Assembly (NCBI RefSeq): GCF_022655595.1
Contig: NZ_CP093379.1
Location: 926,501 to 990,500, forward strand
DNA length: 64,000 nt
Direction of reading: 5' to 3'
DNA from: Ignatzschineria rhizosphaerae
GTDB taxonomy: Bacteria > Pseudomonadota > Gammaproteobacteria > Cardiobacteriales > Wohlfahrtiimonadaceae
How positions within the stretch are numbered: the stretch's first letter is position 1; every line of letters starts with the position of its first letter. The position numbers were made by a program, and so were the translations under genes. This document shows, one piece after another, positions 17,166 to 26,882 of this stretch. The notes beneath the pieces were generated by a model. It worked only from the letters and a program-made list of their open reading frames with translations, searched no databases and had not been told where the DNA came from.

Positions 17166-18315
17166 TAATTCTAAATTACTAGTAATCTCCTCATGGATTC
17201 TTCAAAAAGGCCAGAAAATTTTTATTGAGCATGTTATTTTGAATCATAATATCAAAAATAATGATAAAAAGCAGATGCTGTTAGCAGTTGATGGGGATAG
17301 ATATAATGTTATTTGCAATTATATTTTGGGGGAAGATTTTGATGATGATGAATTAACTAATTTTTTTATTGAAAATGTTAGCTTTATTCTTCCGGATTTA
17401 AATATTGCCTCTAAAAGATTTTATAAAACATTGTATGAAGAGCAGAAATTACTAGCTACATGGATGAATATAGATTTATTTTTTAAGAAAACAGGAGATG
17501 TCCCTAGCACACTCATTTCTAATAATTATAAGGAGTTAGTCTCAAATTGCCAAGATTCAACTTATTTAAAAGATAACTATTTAAATTTTATTTTATTGAA
17601 TAATGAACTAAGTTACGAGGCATACTGTTTTTTTGTTCAAACATTAGAGTTTAATGCATTTGAGTTAACTAGTTATCTCTCTTGGAACAAAATACATTTT
17701 GTATATCAAAATAAACTATTGAAATTAAATGACACTACAGTTAATTCTCTATTTTCACAATTAGATGATGATGAAAATAACTATAAGTTGCTTATTCGAA
17801 TAATTGGCGATGAGATAGGTGAGGATATTCAAGAAAAGATGAGGAGTTGGTTTTGGATCGGAGAAGAGGGTAGTCAGACATTAAGAAAAGATTTTCTTAA
17901 AGCAATATTTTCTAATAATGAATTTATTACTTTAAAAGTTAAAGCTTTTACTTATTGTTTGCAGGGAATTAATTGGGGAACTAAATCAGATTTTGAAAAT
18001 AGTGTTCCAATATCAAGATTAGATTTATTACATATTTGTAGAAAATTGAAAAATGATATATTACGTGTTGAGTTAATTAATAATTTTTTCAATACTATTA
18101 TTAAAAATGGAAAAATTCATCTTCGTCAGTTCTTTAATACCTTTGATGCTGATGAATTTAGAAAATTAGGAAAAAATTCCTATAACAAACCTAAAATAGA
18201 AAATAATGTAGAAAATAACTTATTAGTTATGAGGCTTGTTGAGAAGGAAATAGTAGAGATTAAATCGGAAGACGAAAAGATGTTCTATCTAACGAATAAA
18301 ACTTTAAAAAATTAA
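17158..18315 (+). CDS. Unrecognised partner of the YobI-type NTPase
   Basis: A 385-residue protein of no family I recognise, soluble by appearance (no signal peptide or membrane helix), rich in Asn, Lys, Leu and acidic residues. Its ATG lies within the last codons of the NTPase gene (8-base overlap) with GGAGGAAG just upstream, so translation is probably coupled and the two proteins are likely partners in a fixed ratio. It shares the extreme AT bias of the NTPase gene. A visible piece is MRSWFWIGEEGSQTLRKDFL (about residues 227-246). It could be the sensor or effector half of a two-gene system; nothing in the sequence shows which. Confidence 0.7.
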   Translation: MSDNSKLLVISSWILQKGQKIFIEHVILNHNIKNNDKKQMLLAVDGDRYNVICNYILGEDFDDDELTNFFIENVSFILPDLNIASKRFYKTLYEEQKLLATWMNIDLFFKKTGDVPSTLISNNYKELVSNCQDSTYLKDNYLNFILLNNELSYEAYCFFVQTLEFNAFELTSYLSWNKIHFVYQNKLLKLNDTTVNSLFSQLDDDENNYKLLIRIIGDEIGEDIQEKMRSWFWIGEEGSQTLRKDFLKAIFSNNEFITLKVKAFTYCLQGINWGTKSDFENSVPISRLDLLHICRKLKNDILRVELINNFFNTIIKNGKIHLRQFFNTFDADEFRKLGKNSYNKPKIENNVENNLLVMRLVEKEIVEIKSEDEKMFYLTNKTLKN

Positions 18316-18336
18316 TGTGATATTAAATTTTAAGAG

Positions 18337-19311
18337 ATGGGCAACTTTTCTATCAACGAACAAACCTTCCTAAAAGATCTCTGCAAACTCTTCTGCTCGG
18401 ACTATCTTTATGAGCCTAAGTTTTTCTCTATGGGTAGCTTGCACCAAATTACTGAGCGCTATCTGAAGAGCTTAGAGATTGAGCATTCTAGAATACCAGC
18501 AATGAGTTGGCAGTTTGCTGTGAATCTTTTGGGGCATTTGAATCGGTTTCAGTTTTTAACTTGTGATGCGAAAATTCGATTGCCGAGTGTGGAAGAGCTG
18601 AATCAAACAGTGGAGGATGATCTTTCGATTATCTCGCCGAATATTGCTTGGCGATCGCCTTATGTGGGAATGTCGGATGTGGGGATTCGCTTTTTAGAAA
18701 GCTGTCATCGGCATCGTTTTGTGCGTGGAACAGGAAGTAATTATGAGGATTATCTTCGGAATTTTTATCCGCATTTTTTAGAGAAGTTTCCAGTATTGAT
18801 GGGCTTTAGTAATCTTCATCAATGGCTTAAAAGTGGCAAAGTGAAGGTGAACGTTAATCTGCTAGGATATCAACGAAATGCCAAACATCTTCAGCGCTGC
18901 TATCAGCAGTTTCTTCAGTTATCTGAGGGGCTTGATATTCTTTCAGCTAGTGAAAGGACGCAAGCGCAAAGCCAAAGCGTAGAAACTCAATTGCCGGTGA
19001 TTCCATTATCAGGTGTCATTCCTTTTTTAGAAATATGCCGGCAAGAAGGGGCAGTTTTAGATGATGTTTGGGGATATGCCGAAAATGCCGAGGACATGAA
19101 TATGGATCTGGATGGTAGGATGAAGCGTGTTGCGCTTTTCTCTCAAGAGGAATTTGCTGAATACCGGCAGTTATTGAGAAGGGAAGCGATAGAAACGGTG
19201 ACGATTGATTATCTAATCCGGCATTTTGGGGCAAATCCTGATCGTTTGTTAAAAAATGGAATAAACCATTTTTATATCTTTGCATGTAGTGGAATTTTTA
19301 AAACAAGATAA
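18337..19311 (+). CDS. Hypothetical protein flanking the island
   Basis: A 324-residue protein I do not recognise. It has no signal peptide or membrane helix. Base composition returns to that of the chromosome, so it probably belongs to the host side of the island boundary. It lies 21 bases after the AT-rich pair. The start at 18337 has only AAGAG touching the ATG; an internal ATG at 18427 is an alternative, and the true 5' end may have been changed by the insertion. It precedes a DUF1266 protein and another uncharacterised gene on the same strand, a likely functional group. Confidence 0.6.
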   Translation: MGNFSINEQTFLKDLCKLFCSDYLYEPKFFSMGSLHQITERYLKSLEIEHSRIPAMSWQFAVNLLGHLNRFQFLTCDAKIRLPSVEELNQTVEDDLSIISPNIAWRSPYVGMSDVGIRFLESCHRHRFVRGTGSNYEDYLRNFYPHFLEKFPVLMGFSNLHQWLKSGKVKVNVNLLGYQRNAKHLQRCYQQFLQLSEGLDILSASERTQAQSQSVETQLPVIPLSGVIPFLEICRQEGAVLDDVWGYAENAEDMNMDLDGRMKRVALFSQEEFAEYRQLLRREAIETVTIDYLIRHFGANPDRLLKNGINHFYIFACSGIFKTR

Positions 19312-19410
19312 CGAATTGATTATAATTGCCATAATCCTCATAGAGATCATTATCACTTTGTAATAAGTCACTATAATATTGATATTTAAAATATTAATAG
19401 CGTACTTATT

Positions 19411-20619
19411 ATGAAAAAGTTTTTACAAAATCATCCGGGTTACACAGCAATCCCGACTAGCTCGCTTCGTGTTGTATGTGAAGCAATCACAACGATTCAA
19501 CGAAAGCCATCAATCATGTCGCCATTAATGACGGCTTTTTACATCATTTTTATGATTTTAGCCATCATGGGGCTCGGGATTTTTGGCTTGTTGATCTATG
19601 TGATTTTAGATAGTAGCGTGATTGAGTTTTCTCTCAAAATGGGCGTTGTTTTAGCGGCGTTGGCATTACCCGTTCTTATTTTTATCGGGATTATTGGGTC
19701 GCTATGTAAAAGGGTGAAGTCAGAGCAATATCGCTATTATCAAACAACAGGTAGAAAACCATTAACGATTGAGCAGCGTGCAGCGCTCCGTTTAGATCTG
19801 GTCATGATTTACAACATGAAAGGCTGGGCGGAAACACTTGAATTTATGCCGGTTAAGGAATTTGTTGCCGGCGATACTTATCAGTATCGGGCGCTGATGC
19901 TAACGACACAGGAATCTCATCGATCAGGTGTATTTAGTGATTGGGGAATTGTAGATCGGCAAGGTTATCGTGAAGCGATGGAGAGCCTTTGGCAAGGAAT
20001 GCATTCATCATCATTTGCCTTGACTATGGCGAGGGTTCCGGCAGAAGAACGCATCAATCATAGTTTGGTTCGTAAGCTTGCGGCGCTGTTAGAAATTCCC
20101 TCAGAAAAGATCATTGCCAATATTGATTCCTATAATGGTAAGGCGCCGGCACTACTTTGGGGATTTGATTTAAGAAGGGCGATCTATTTAAGTCGTATTT
20201 GTTATGGCGCCGGCATTATTAGCGAAGAAGAAGCTTGGGAAGATCTCCTTAAAACTTCTCGCTATATTCATGCGATTTTCCCGGATTTTGATAGCTATCA
20301 CCAAAACTATCTCTTAGGATATGCTTATTGGATGATGGACTTTGAGGCCATTAAAGCGCGCCGAAATGAGTATGAACACTTTAAGAAAACCTGTAAATGG
20401 CAAATGAAGGATCTACCTTGGCATCCCGAATCTCAAGATGTGCTACTACAATTTATGCGAGATGGCTTTCAAGAAGGGATTGCTATGATTTTAAAGTCAG
20501 AAGCTGGGAATCAAGCAGCAGAAGCTTTAGAAGTAGAAAAATCGGGTAAGGCAGTGCTTTCGGACAAGATTGTAGAAGAGGAAGAGGAAATCGATCTTCA
20601 AAGTACAACGGTACATTAA
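19411..20619 (+). CDS. DUF1266 membrane protein
   Basis: A 402-residue protein with two membrane helices (about residues 41-68 and 76-98) followed by a cytoplasmic DUF1266 domain. The domain is recognised by SDWGIVDRQGYREAMESLWQG near residue 175, WGFDLRRAIYLSRICYGAGIISEEEAWEDL and the FDSYHQNYLLGYAYWM segment, the pattern I know from the E. coli YbeU/YbeR group. The C-terminal 60 residues are charged, ending in an acidic run. No biochemical role is known for the domain. It sits between two uncharacterised genes on the same strand. Confidence 0.75.
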   Translation: MKKFLQNHPGYTAIPTSSLRVVCEAITTIQRKPSIMSPLMTAFYIIFMILAIMGLGIFGLLIYVILDSSVIEFSLKMGVVLAALALPVLIFIGIIGSLCKRVKSEQYRYYQTTGRKPLTIEQRAALRLDLVMIYNMKGWAETLEFMPVKEFVAGDTYQYRALMLTTQESHRSGVFSDWGIVDRQGYREAMESLWQGMHSSSFALTMARVPAEERINHSLVRKLAALLEIPSEKIIANIDSYNGKAPALLWGFDLRRAIYLSRICYGAGIISEEEAWEDLLKTSRYIHAIFPDFDSYHQNYLLGYAYWMMDFEAIKARRNEYEHFKKTCKWQMKDLPWHPESQDVLLQFMRDGFQEGIAMILKSEAGNQAAEALEVEKSGKAVLSDKIVEEEEEIDLQSTTVH

Positions 20620-20664
20620 ATAGAGGCGTGATCATTGGATTATGATTATCTCAAAGGAAATAGG

Positions 20665-21489
20665 ATGTCAGATCTAACAATGGATAAATCCGTAGCGATT
20701 CCGGCAAGATTATATGTACTGTATTCTAAAGCGAGCAACACGGCTGTGATTTTACGAAAAGGCCCGAGTAAATGGACTTTGAGTTTAGGCTGGGATTTAG
20801 TCGATGATACGTTCAGTAAAGGGCAATGGTTGTTAGGGAAGATCTATAATGAAGATTGTGCCATTTCTAATGATGGACAATATTGGTTCTATAGCGCCTA
20901 TAAAAAAGATGGTTATTCTGCCATTGCTAAAGTCCCTTATTTAAAGTCACTTTTCTACCGTAATGATTTAGATCGTTGGCGTGAAGGTGGGAGATTTGAT
21001 CCAAAAGAGCTAAAAGCAGATATAGGACATAATGGCTATTATTTTGATCCGGATTATTTAGCGATTATGCAGAAAGTTAGTCAATTTTTTGAGAAGGATC
21101 AGCATCTTTTTGAGTCGCAGATGAGTAGAAGAGGTTGGAAGATTGTAGATGAGTTTACTAAAAAAAGCGTAAGGTATTTTCTTGATCTCCGCCAAGAGTG
21201 GCAACTGCGATTATTAGGAACGGAATTTAATCATAGAAGAGATGATGGTGGCGTAATGACCCATATTTATGAGCTATGTTATTTGCCGAAAGATTATATA
21301 TTAGAGACTAGCCTTTGGGAATGGGCAGATTACGATGATCTTAATGATCGATTAATTTGGGCTGAAATGGGGAAGATCATGACAGCTAAATTAACCATTT
21401 TAGAGAATGGATTGCCGGCACTTTCTGAAACAAGATGTTTACTAGATACCAATGATATGCAGTTTGAGGAGTTGATTGCGCCTTATTAG
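20665..21489 (+). CDS. Conserved hypothetical protein next to DUF1266 gene
   Basis: A 274-residue protein with no signal peptide or membrane helix. SKGQWLLGKIYNEDCAISNDGQYWFYSAYKKDG resembles in pattern a family of uncharacterised proteins that carry a W-x-x-G-x-W-x-x-GRIY motif followed by a CDLSPDG-like turn; that link is from memory and moderate. I chose ATG 20665, preceded by AAAGGA at a 6-base spacing; a TTG at 20635 in frame adds 10 residues. It follows the DUF1266 gene after a 45-base gap, so the two are probably one operon. Confidence 0.6.
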   Translation: MSDLTMDKSVAIPARLYVLYSKASNTAVILRKGPSKWTLSLGWDLVDDTFSKGQWLLGKIYNEDCAISNDGQYWFYSAYKKDGYSAIAKVPYLKSLFYRNDLDRWREGGRFDPKELKADIGHNGYYFDPDYLAIMQKVSQFFEKDQHLFESQMSRRGWKIVDEFTKKSVRYFLDLRQEWQLRLLGTEFNHRRDDGGVMTHIYELCYLPKDYILETSLWEWADYDDLNDRLIWAEMGKIMTAKLTILENGLPALSETRCLLDTNDMQFEELIAPY

Positions 21490-21580
21490 GAATATCTGAA
21501 ATTATTTTTAGCGTTAAAGGTATTTAATATTGATAGCCAATTAGAGTTATTTGAAATTTTATTGGTGTAAAATTAATTTA

Positions 21581-22540
21581 TTAGTGCAATCGTCGCACAA
21601 ATCCAGATTCTTCAAGCTCTTCTAATCTACCACAAGAGGAAAGATCATTAAGCTCGCAGCCTTGTCTAAACATTTCATAAGCAGCATAATAATCTCGCTC
21701 TTCGATAAAATAATTACCTAGAGAGACTTTTCCTAAAGCGCCAGATTTTAAATAGAGCTTTGCTGCGGTATCCCAGTTTCTTGGAACACCTTTCCCAAAA
21801 TGGTAGGCTCTAGCTAAGCGAAAAGTTGCTTCATGCGAACCATTTCCTCGGGCTTTACGATACCATTCGTGTGCTTTTTGATAGTTTTGCTGATATTCAT
21901 AGTAAAAACCTAAATCTAGCATGGCATCAACATAGCCACTATTGGCAGATTTTTGTAGGAGAGAAATGTATTGTCGTTTGTCTTGCCGTTCTATTTTTTG
22001 TGCCGCCTCATACTCAGCACTTCCGGCACTTTTTTGGCGTGATGGTTCTTCAGGATGAATGGCTGGTGAATCATCAATATAATATTGATTTCCTCCCTCT
22101 TTGTCACAATCTGAAAAAGCATAAGTAATGCGATAGCTATCTAGCAAGAAAGAGATCTGAAATTCATAAATTTGCGGGAAGAAGACTTGGACGAGATCTT
22201 TAGAGGAATAAAGGAGATCACCTTTTGCGAAATTAATTGTCGTTGAACCGCCATATGAAGAGAAAGTACGCTTAGATGCTCTTACTCGAGGATGAGCTGT
22301 TTCTCCGGTGATATCTGTGCTAAATCCAGTAAAAGTCATAACATGATCTTTAATGGTGATAATGCTACTTTTATTATCTTCGGGTAAAAAATATTGCGCT
22401 TTCTCTGCATCACTAATCTCACTACCGCCGGCGCCATAAATATGATGGTGACAGTGATAGACACCATCATATAGGTATTCAGTGGCAACACTAACAGATA
22501 AGGTAGTATTGATAATACAAAACAGTAGAAACTTTTTCAT
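21581..22540 (-). CDS. Secreted Sel1-repeat protein
   Basis: A 319-residue protein with a short Sec signal (MKKFLLFCIINTTLSVSVA) and an N-terminal domain of unknown type (about 20-170), then Sel1-like/TPR repeats from about residue 195: SGYVDAMLDLGFYYEYQQNYQKA, NGSHEATFRLARAYHFGKGV, and a degenerate third. Sel1 repeats are protein-binding solenoids, so a periplasmic scaffold or inhibitor-like role is possible but not shown. It is followed on the same strand, upstream in transcription, by the DsbG-like gene with a short gap. Confidence 0.7.
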   Translation of the reverse strand: MKKFLLFCIINTTLSVSVATEYLYDGVYHCHHHIYGAGGSEISDAEKAQYFLPEDNKSSIITIKDHVMTFTGFSTDITGETAHPRVRASKRTFSSYGGSTTINFAKGDLLYSSKDLVQVFFPQIYEFQISFLLDSYRITYAFSDCDKEGGNQYYIDDSPAIHPEEPSRQKSAGSAEYEAAQKIERQDKRQYISLLQKSANSGYVDAMLDLGFYYEYQQNYQKAHEWYRKARGNGSHEATFRLARAYHFGKGVPRNWDTAAKLYLKSGALGKVSLGNYFIEERDYYAAYEMFRQGCELNDLSSCGRLEELEESGFVRRLH

Positions 22541-22591
22541 AATAGCTATTATACTGTTTTTAAATAAAGATTAGGGTATTCATGTAAGTTT

Positions 22592-23479
22592 TTACTCTAC
22601 GAGTGGGGCTTCAGAGCGTTTATTAATCTCCACATCATCTTTAAAATATTTCATAAAGATGTAACGACCTTTGCCATCTTGGATATCAATGGCTAAGAAA
22701 CCATTATCGGTAATACCTTTGATAGGTAAGCGGTTATCTGTAAATCCAAGGTGGGTAGCTTTTTCATTAGGGTAGAGATAGATTGGCCAAATTCCTCCCT
22801 CTTCATTACCAAAATAAGCATATTCTTGAACAGGGAACACTTTATAAGGGATTTCAGCGAGCTGCTCAATCATGATAGGGGCATTATTAGGCGTTGTTGC
22901 TGGAACTTGCGTGATGATTTTTTCGATATTTTTGGGATCAGAATAGGCGGTCATTTCATCTTCCGTTCCGTAAAAAATCGTTGGAAAATAAGATCCTATT
23001 TCAGGGGAGAAGAAGTTATTATGGCGCAGATAGATAAAAGCGGTCATAACCATGCTCGCTGTTGCTTCCATTTTTTGTGGGTTTTGAACAGCGGGAAATT
23101 GTTGCTTTGTAAAAGCATTCTTTAAAGCTTCTGGGGTACGAGTTTCATAGAGCCCGTTAAGGTTCTCACCATGCCCTTGAATAGGAATCCAGCGAATATT
23201 AATCGATTCTAACAAAGGGCGAGTTTGCTGATAGAACGCTTGGCTTTCGGCAGAATCTGGCGCATAAAAGACATAGAGATATTTCCCTTCACCAGATTGC
23301 GATCCCTCTTCTATCCACGGCATTGTTTCTAACACTTGGATTAAGGTCGCTGAATGGCCGACTGTGAATGTTCCTACTTTTTCAGAGGTGTCATTAATGG
23401 TGACAGACCATTTTATTTCTGCATTGGCAGTTGTAACTGCTAGAAAAGATAGTACAAGAGCTTGAAAAGTTTTTTTCAT
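22592..23479 (-). CDS. DsbG-like periplasmic protein without active-site cysteines
   Basis: A 295-residue protein with a clean signal peptide (cleavage after TANA, residue 20). The body resembles a DsbC/DsbG thioredoxin fold: KYLYVFYAPDSAESQAFYQQTRPLL where DsbG has a VFADPxCPYCxxFxxQxRPWx stretch, and a later FPTIFYG matching the cis-proline strand. The CxxC motif is replaced by Ser-Ala-Glu-Ser (residues 76-79), so redox catalysis is not possible. It may act as a chaperone or binding protein. I chose ATG 23479 over the TTG at 23491 because it gives a standard signal peptide. Family call moderate. Confidence 0.6.
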   Translation of the reverse strand: MKKTFQALVLSFLAVTTANAEIKWSVTINDTSEKVGTFTVGHSATLIQVLETMPWIEEGSQSGEGKYLYVFYAPDSAESQAFYQQTRPLLESINIRWIPIQGHGENLNGLYETRTPEALKNAFTKQQFPAVQNPQKMEATASMVMTAFIYLRHNNFFSPEIGSYFPTIFYGTEDEMTAYSDPKNIEKIITQVPATTPNNAPIMIEQLAEIPYKVFPVQEYAYFGNEEGGIWPIYLYPNEKATHLGFTDNRLPIKGITDNGFLAIDIQDGKGRYIFMKYFKDDVEINKRSEAPLVE

Positions 23480-23741
23480 AATTGACCGCAAGAATATTCG
23501 AAAATAATGATTTAAATTAAATGATTATCTTAGCAAAATAAAGAGAAGGGAGATTTAATCATTTTAGAAAAAAGGAGATGTATCAAATTTTTTTAATGGA
23601 AAGAGTTCCTTATATTTTAATAGGTCTTGCCAGATCTACATTTCCTGATGATTTTTTTCTTAGATTTTAGGAATAATCTTTAATCATACGATTATTAAGT
23701 TAAGCTATCTTCTTATTATTAGCGAAGTGAGGAGATTCGTT

Positions 23742-24878
23742 ATGAAAAAAGGATTAATAATTTTGGGGCTACTTATCGTAATAGTCGCTAGCTTAGCAAT
23801 TGGCTTCTTTTATACAAAAGATGAAACTCCTACGGGAGAAATGACAAAAGAAGCACTTCAAAAACATCCATTAATGACGGCAAAATTTGCAGAAGAAGCA
23901 TTTCAATCAATTGGTGCAAGCTATAGTACCGTAATGTGTGATTTTAAAATTAATGATATGTCGACACTTTTCCCAAAAAGCGTGATAGAGAATAATCGCC
24001 GTGGGGAAATTAATTTTAGAACGGATAACTATATTCCAGATGCGGAGTTATTTATTGATTATGGAAAAAATAGATTAACTGTTGATGCAATGGCACCCAT
24101 TTATTACCCTCGTGATGGAACTTACTTTTTTTGTGAGGGGCGGGCTTTGGGCGAAAATTTTCACATCAATGTAAGTGGTAAAAATGATCCTTTTGCATAT
24201 AGCGGAAAGTCGACGACACAAGTGATTACTTCATCAAATAATGATTCAAGTACACCTGAAGTGGATTATCAGGATGTCGAGTGGGTGATCTATAAATCTA
24301 AAGGGGATGAAGAAAATTTAGAGATTAACTATCACGAAACCAAAACTTTTAATGATAGTCTATTGCCGGATGTGACTGTATCGACAGATTTTTATTTTGA
24401 AAAACCTAAAAGTCATCTGCCTAGTAAAATTTTTTGGCGAGATGCTGAACCTTTTGAAGAAACGCCAGAGAATATGGCATTGCTGTGGGAGGCTTATGAG
24501 GAGATAATCACAGCTTTTGAAAGCCAAAAGCAGAGCGAAGTCTTAAAAGTCCTTGATATTGCATTTATTCAAAGCGAGTTGATTATTGGAAATCCGGATA
24601 CGCTTATTTTTACGAATGATCGCTTACGAACTTATCAAAATAATTGGAATCAATATGGTTTTGAACGAGCACATGATTCATTAGAGGATTATGAATTGCA
24701 GATAGCCAATCATAAAAAACTTTTTAAATTAGTGCTAAAAACTAATAATAGTTTTGAACCTGTACACTTTGCATTGCCAGAGCAAGAAGATCGTTACTTG
24801 ATTTATAAGTTTTATTTTATGATGTTTGAGGGTAAACCACGGGTTGCTTTTTTAGAGAGAGAAGTTATCGTCATTTGA
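23742..24878 (+). CDS. Membrane-anchored hypothetical protein
   Basis: A 378-residue protein with one N-terminal membrane helix or uncleaved signal (KGLIILGLLIVIVASLAIGFFY) and a periplasmic body of no recognised family. Two cysteines (MCDF and FFCEG) could form a disulphide. The ATG at 23742 has GTGAGGAGA upstream at a good spacing; a GTG at 23727 within that site is not a credible start. It is monocistronic and followed by a strong terminator at 24914. Confidence 0.6.
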   Translation: MKKGLIILGLLIVIVASLAIGFFYTKDETPTGEMTKEALQKHPLMTAKFAEEAFQSIGASYSTVMCDFKINDMSTLFPKSVIENNRRGEINFRTDNYIPDAELFIDYGKNRLTVDAMAPIYYPRDGTYFFCEGRALGENFHINVSGKNDPFAYSGKSTTQVITSSNNDSSTPEVDYQDVEWVIYKSKGDEENLEINYHETKTFNDSLLPDVTVSTDFYFEKPKSHLPSKIFWRDAEPFEETPENMALLWEAYEEIITAFESQKQSEVLKVLDIAFIQSELIIGNPDTLIFTNDRLRTYQNNWNQYGFERAHDSLEDYELQIANHKKLFKLVLKTNNSFEPVHFALPEQEDRYLIYKFYFMMFEGKPRVAFLEREVIVI

Positions 24879-25226
24879 TATAAATATTCCCTCATGCCCC
24901 GTGGATTAAAGAGAAGCTGAAAGAGATTTTTCAGCTTTTTTGATCTATAAAAATACCTCTTGCTGATATATTTTGCGGTTTTTTATAACAGAGTGAAGTT
25001 GAAGCTATCTATCTTCACAGTGAATAGGGACTTCATAAATGATCAATATTACTTATGGTATTTTCCTTATTTTTAGATGATGCTAGAAACTTTTGTAATA
25101 CTTGATCTTTATCTTATGACTTTTGATTCGAATATGCTCAAATGGAAAATAGTTATTAACTATTGCGCAAAATAGATTAAAATACCGACTTTTAATTGAT
25201 GTTTTGTGCTCATTTCGAGGTAGTGC
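24879..25226. other. Intergenic region before the Na/Pi symporter gene
   Basis: About 350 bases. It starts with the terminator at 24914-24942; the remainder is AT-rich and presumably carries the promoter of the symporter gene. No further structure seen. Confidence 0.5.
24914..24942 (+). terminator. Rho-independent terminator
   Basis: AAGCTGAAA / TTTCAGCTT stem with a 6-base loop and a T-run, 35 bases after the hypothetical gene ending at 24878. Confidence 0.8.
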
Positions 25227-26873
25227 ATGGATTGGCAGCAGGTTCTTTTCCAGTTTTTAGGTGGGTTAGGTTTATTTCTTTTCTCTATTAAGTATATGGG
25301 GGATGGCTTACAAAAATCGGCTGGCAATCGACTACGGACAATATTAGATCGTTTTACAACGAATCCTTTTATGGGGATTTTAGCCGGTATTTTTGTTACC
25401 GTTTTAATTCAATCAAGCTCGGGGACAACGGTTATTACAGTGGGGCTTGTTAGTGCTGGTCTGATGACTTTGCGTCAAGCGATTGGCGTTATTATGGGCG
25501 CTAATATCGGGACAACGGTAACGGCTTTTATTATCGGAATTGATATTGGGGAATATGCTTTCCCGATATTGCTCTTTGGGGCGGTCATGCTCTTCTTCTT
25601 TAAATCTTCTCGTATTCAAAATATCGGGCAGATATTTTTTGGCTTTGGGGGCTTATTTGTCGGGCTTGATCTGATGAGTAGTGGTTTATCCCCCCTTAGA
25701 CATCTGCCAATGTTTACAGAGCTCATCTTGGATATGAGCCATAGCCCCATCTTAAGTGTTTTTGTGGGAACTGTCTTTACCTTAATTGTGCAATCATCAA
25801 GTGCAACAATCGGAATTTTACAAGGTCTTTATGCTGAGAATCTCATCTCTTTAGATGCCGCTTTGCCGGTACTATTTGGAGATAATATCGGAACAACGAT
25901 TACGGCGATATTAGCAGCAATTGGGGCAAGTATTGCGGCAAAAAGGGCGGCAGCTGTCCATGTATTATTTAATGTTGCCGGTACGATTATTTTTATGATC
26001 TTTCTTGGGCTATTTACTAACTTTATTATCTGGATTACCGGCGTATTACATCTTGAGCCTAAAATGCAGATCGCTTTTGCCCACGGGACTTTTAATATCG
26101 TCAATACCCTAATACAATTGCCATTTATCGGCTTATGGGCGCTCCTTGTGACGAAGTTATTGCCGGCAAAAGAGATCAAAAAAGAGAAAGTTGCCCTCTA
26201 TTTAGATGAATCATTAATAGAAAAATCGCCGGCAATTGCAATAGGACAAGCGAAAAAAGAGGTGATGCATATGGGGAATATGAGCTTAGATGCTCTAAAG
26301 GCATCGCTTGTTTACCTGCAAAGCAATAGTACTGTAGAGGCTGAATTTGCAACAGGATTAGAGAAAAATATTAATATTTTAGATGAGGAGATTACCAAAT
26401 ATCTGGTAAAAATATTCCCTCATTCCATTACGCCAAGAGATTCTAACGAATTACAATCAATGCTCAATTTAGTGTGTGATATTGAGCGTATTGGGGATCA
26501 CTCTGAAAATATTATTGAGCAGATCAATTATATGATTGAGCGTAATATTATTTTAAGCCCTGAAGCGAGAAGTGAGGTTTATGAAATGTTTGATCTTACG
26601 ATTCGCTCTGTCACGCTCTCTTTAGAAGCATTAGAAAAGCGAGATCTTGCCAAAGCTCGCCAAGTGTATGAACTTGAAGAGGAGATTGATGAGATGGAGC
26701 GATTCTTAAGAAAGCAGCATATTCACCGCTTAAATCATGGAGAATGTACGGCAAAAGCAGGGCTAACTTATACTGATCTTCTCTCTAATTTAGAGCGTAT
26801 AGGGGATCATGCCCATAATATTGCTGAGATGCTATTAGATAATAAAGCGCAGCGTTCTTCTCTTAAAAACTAA
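25227..26873 (+). CDS. Na+/Pi cotransporter family protein with PhoU domain
   Basis: A 548-residue NptA/YjbB-type transporter. The membrane half (about 1-310) has the duplicated family motif: IQSSSGTTVITVGLVSAG with GANIGTTVTA, then VQSSSATIGILQ with GDNIGTTITA. The cytoplasmic half (about 340-548) is a PhoU-like helical domain with two NLVCDIERIGDHSENI / NLERIGDHAHNI repeats. Such proteins move phosphate with sodium in the inner membrane and may work as efflux valves. The gene stands alone, with a terminator downstream at 26883. Confidence 0.88.
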   Translation: MDWQQVLFQFLGGLGLFLFSIKYMGDGLQKSAGNRLRTILDRFTTNPFMGILAGIFVTVLIQSSSGTTVITVGLVSAGLMTLRQAIGVIMGANIGTTVTAFIIGIDIGEYAFPILLFGAVMLFFFKSSRIQNIGQIFFGFGGLFVGLDLMSSGLSPLRHLPMFTELILDMSHSPILSVFVGTVFTLIVQSSSATIGILQGLYAENLISLDAALPVLFGDNIGTTITAILAAIGASIAAKRAAAVHVLFNVAGTIIFMIFLGLFTNFIIWITGVLHLEPKMQIAFAHGTFNIVNTLIQLPFIGLWALLVTKLLPAKEIKKEKVALYLDESLIEKSPAIAIGQAKKEVMHMGNMSLDALKASLVYLQSNSTVEAEFATGLEKNINILDEEITKYLVKIFPHSITPRDSNELQSMLNLVCDIERIGDHSENIIEQINYMIERNIILSPEARSEVYEMFDLTIRSVTLSLEALEKRDLAKARQVYELEEEIDEMERFLRKQHIHRLNHGECTAKAGLTYTDLLSNLERIGDHAHNIAEMLLDNKAQRSSLKN

Positions 26874-26882
26874 AGAGATATT

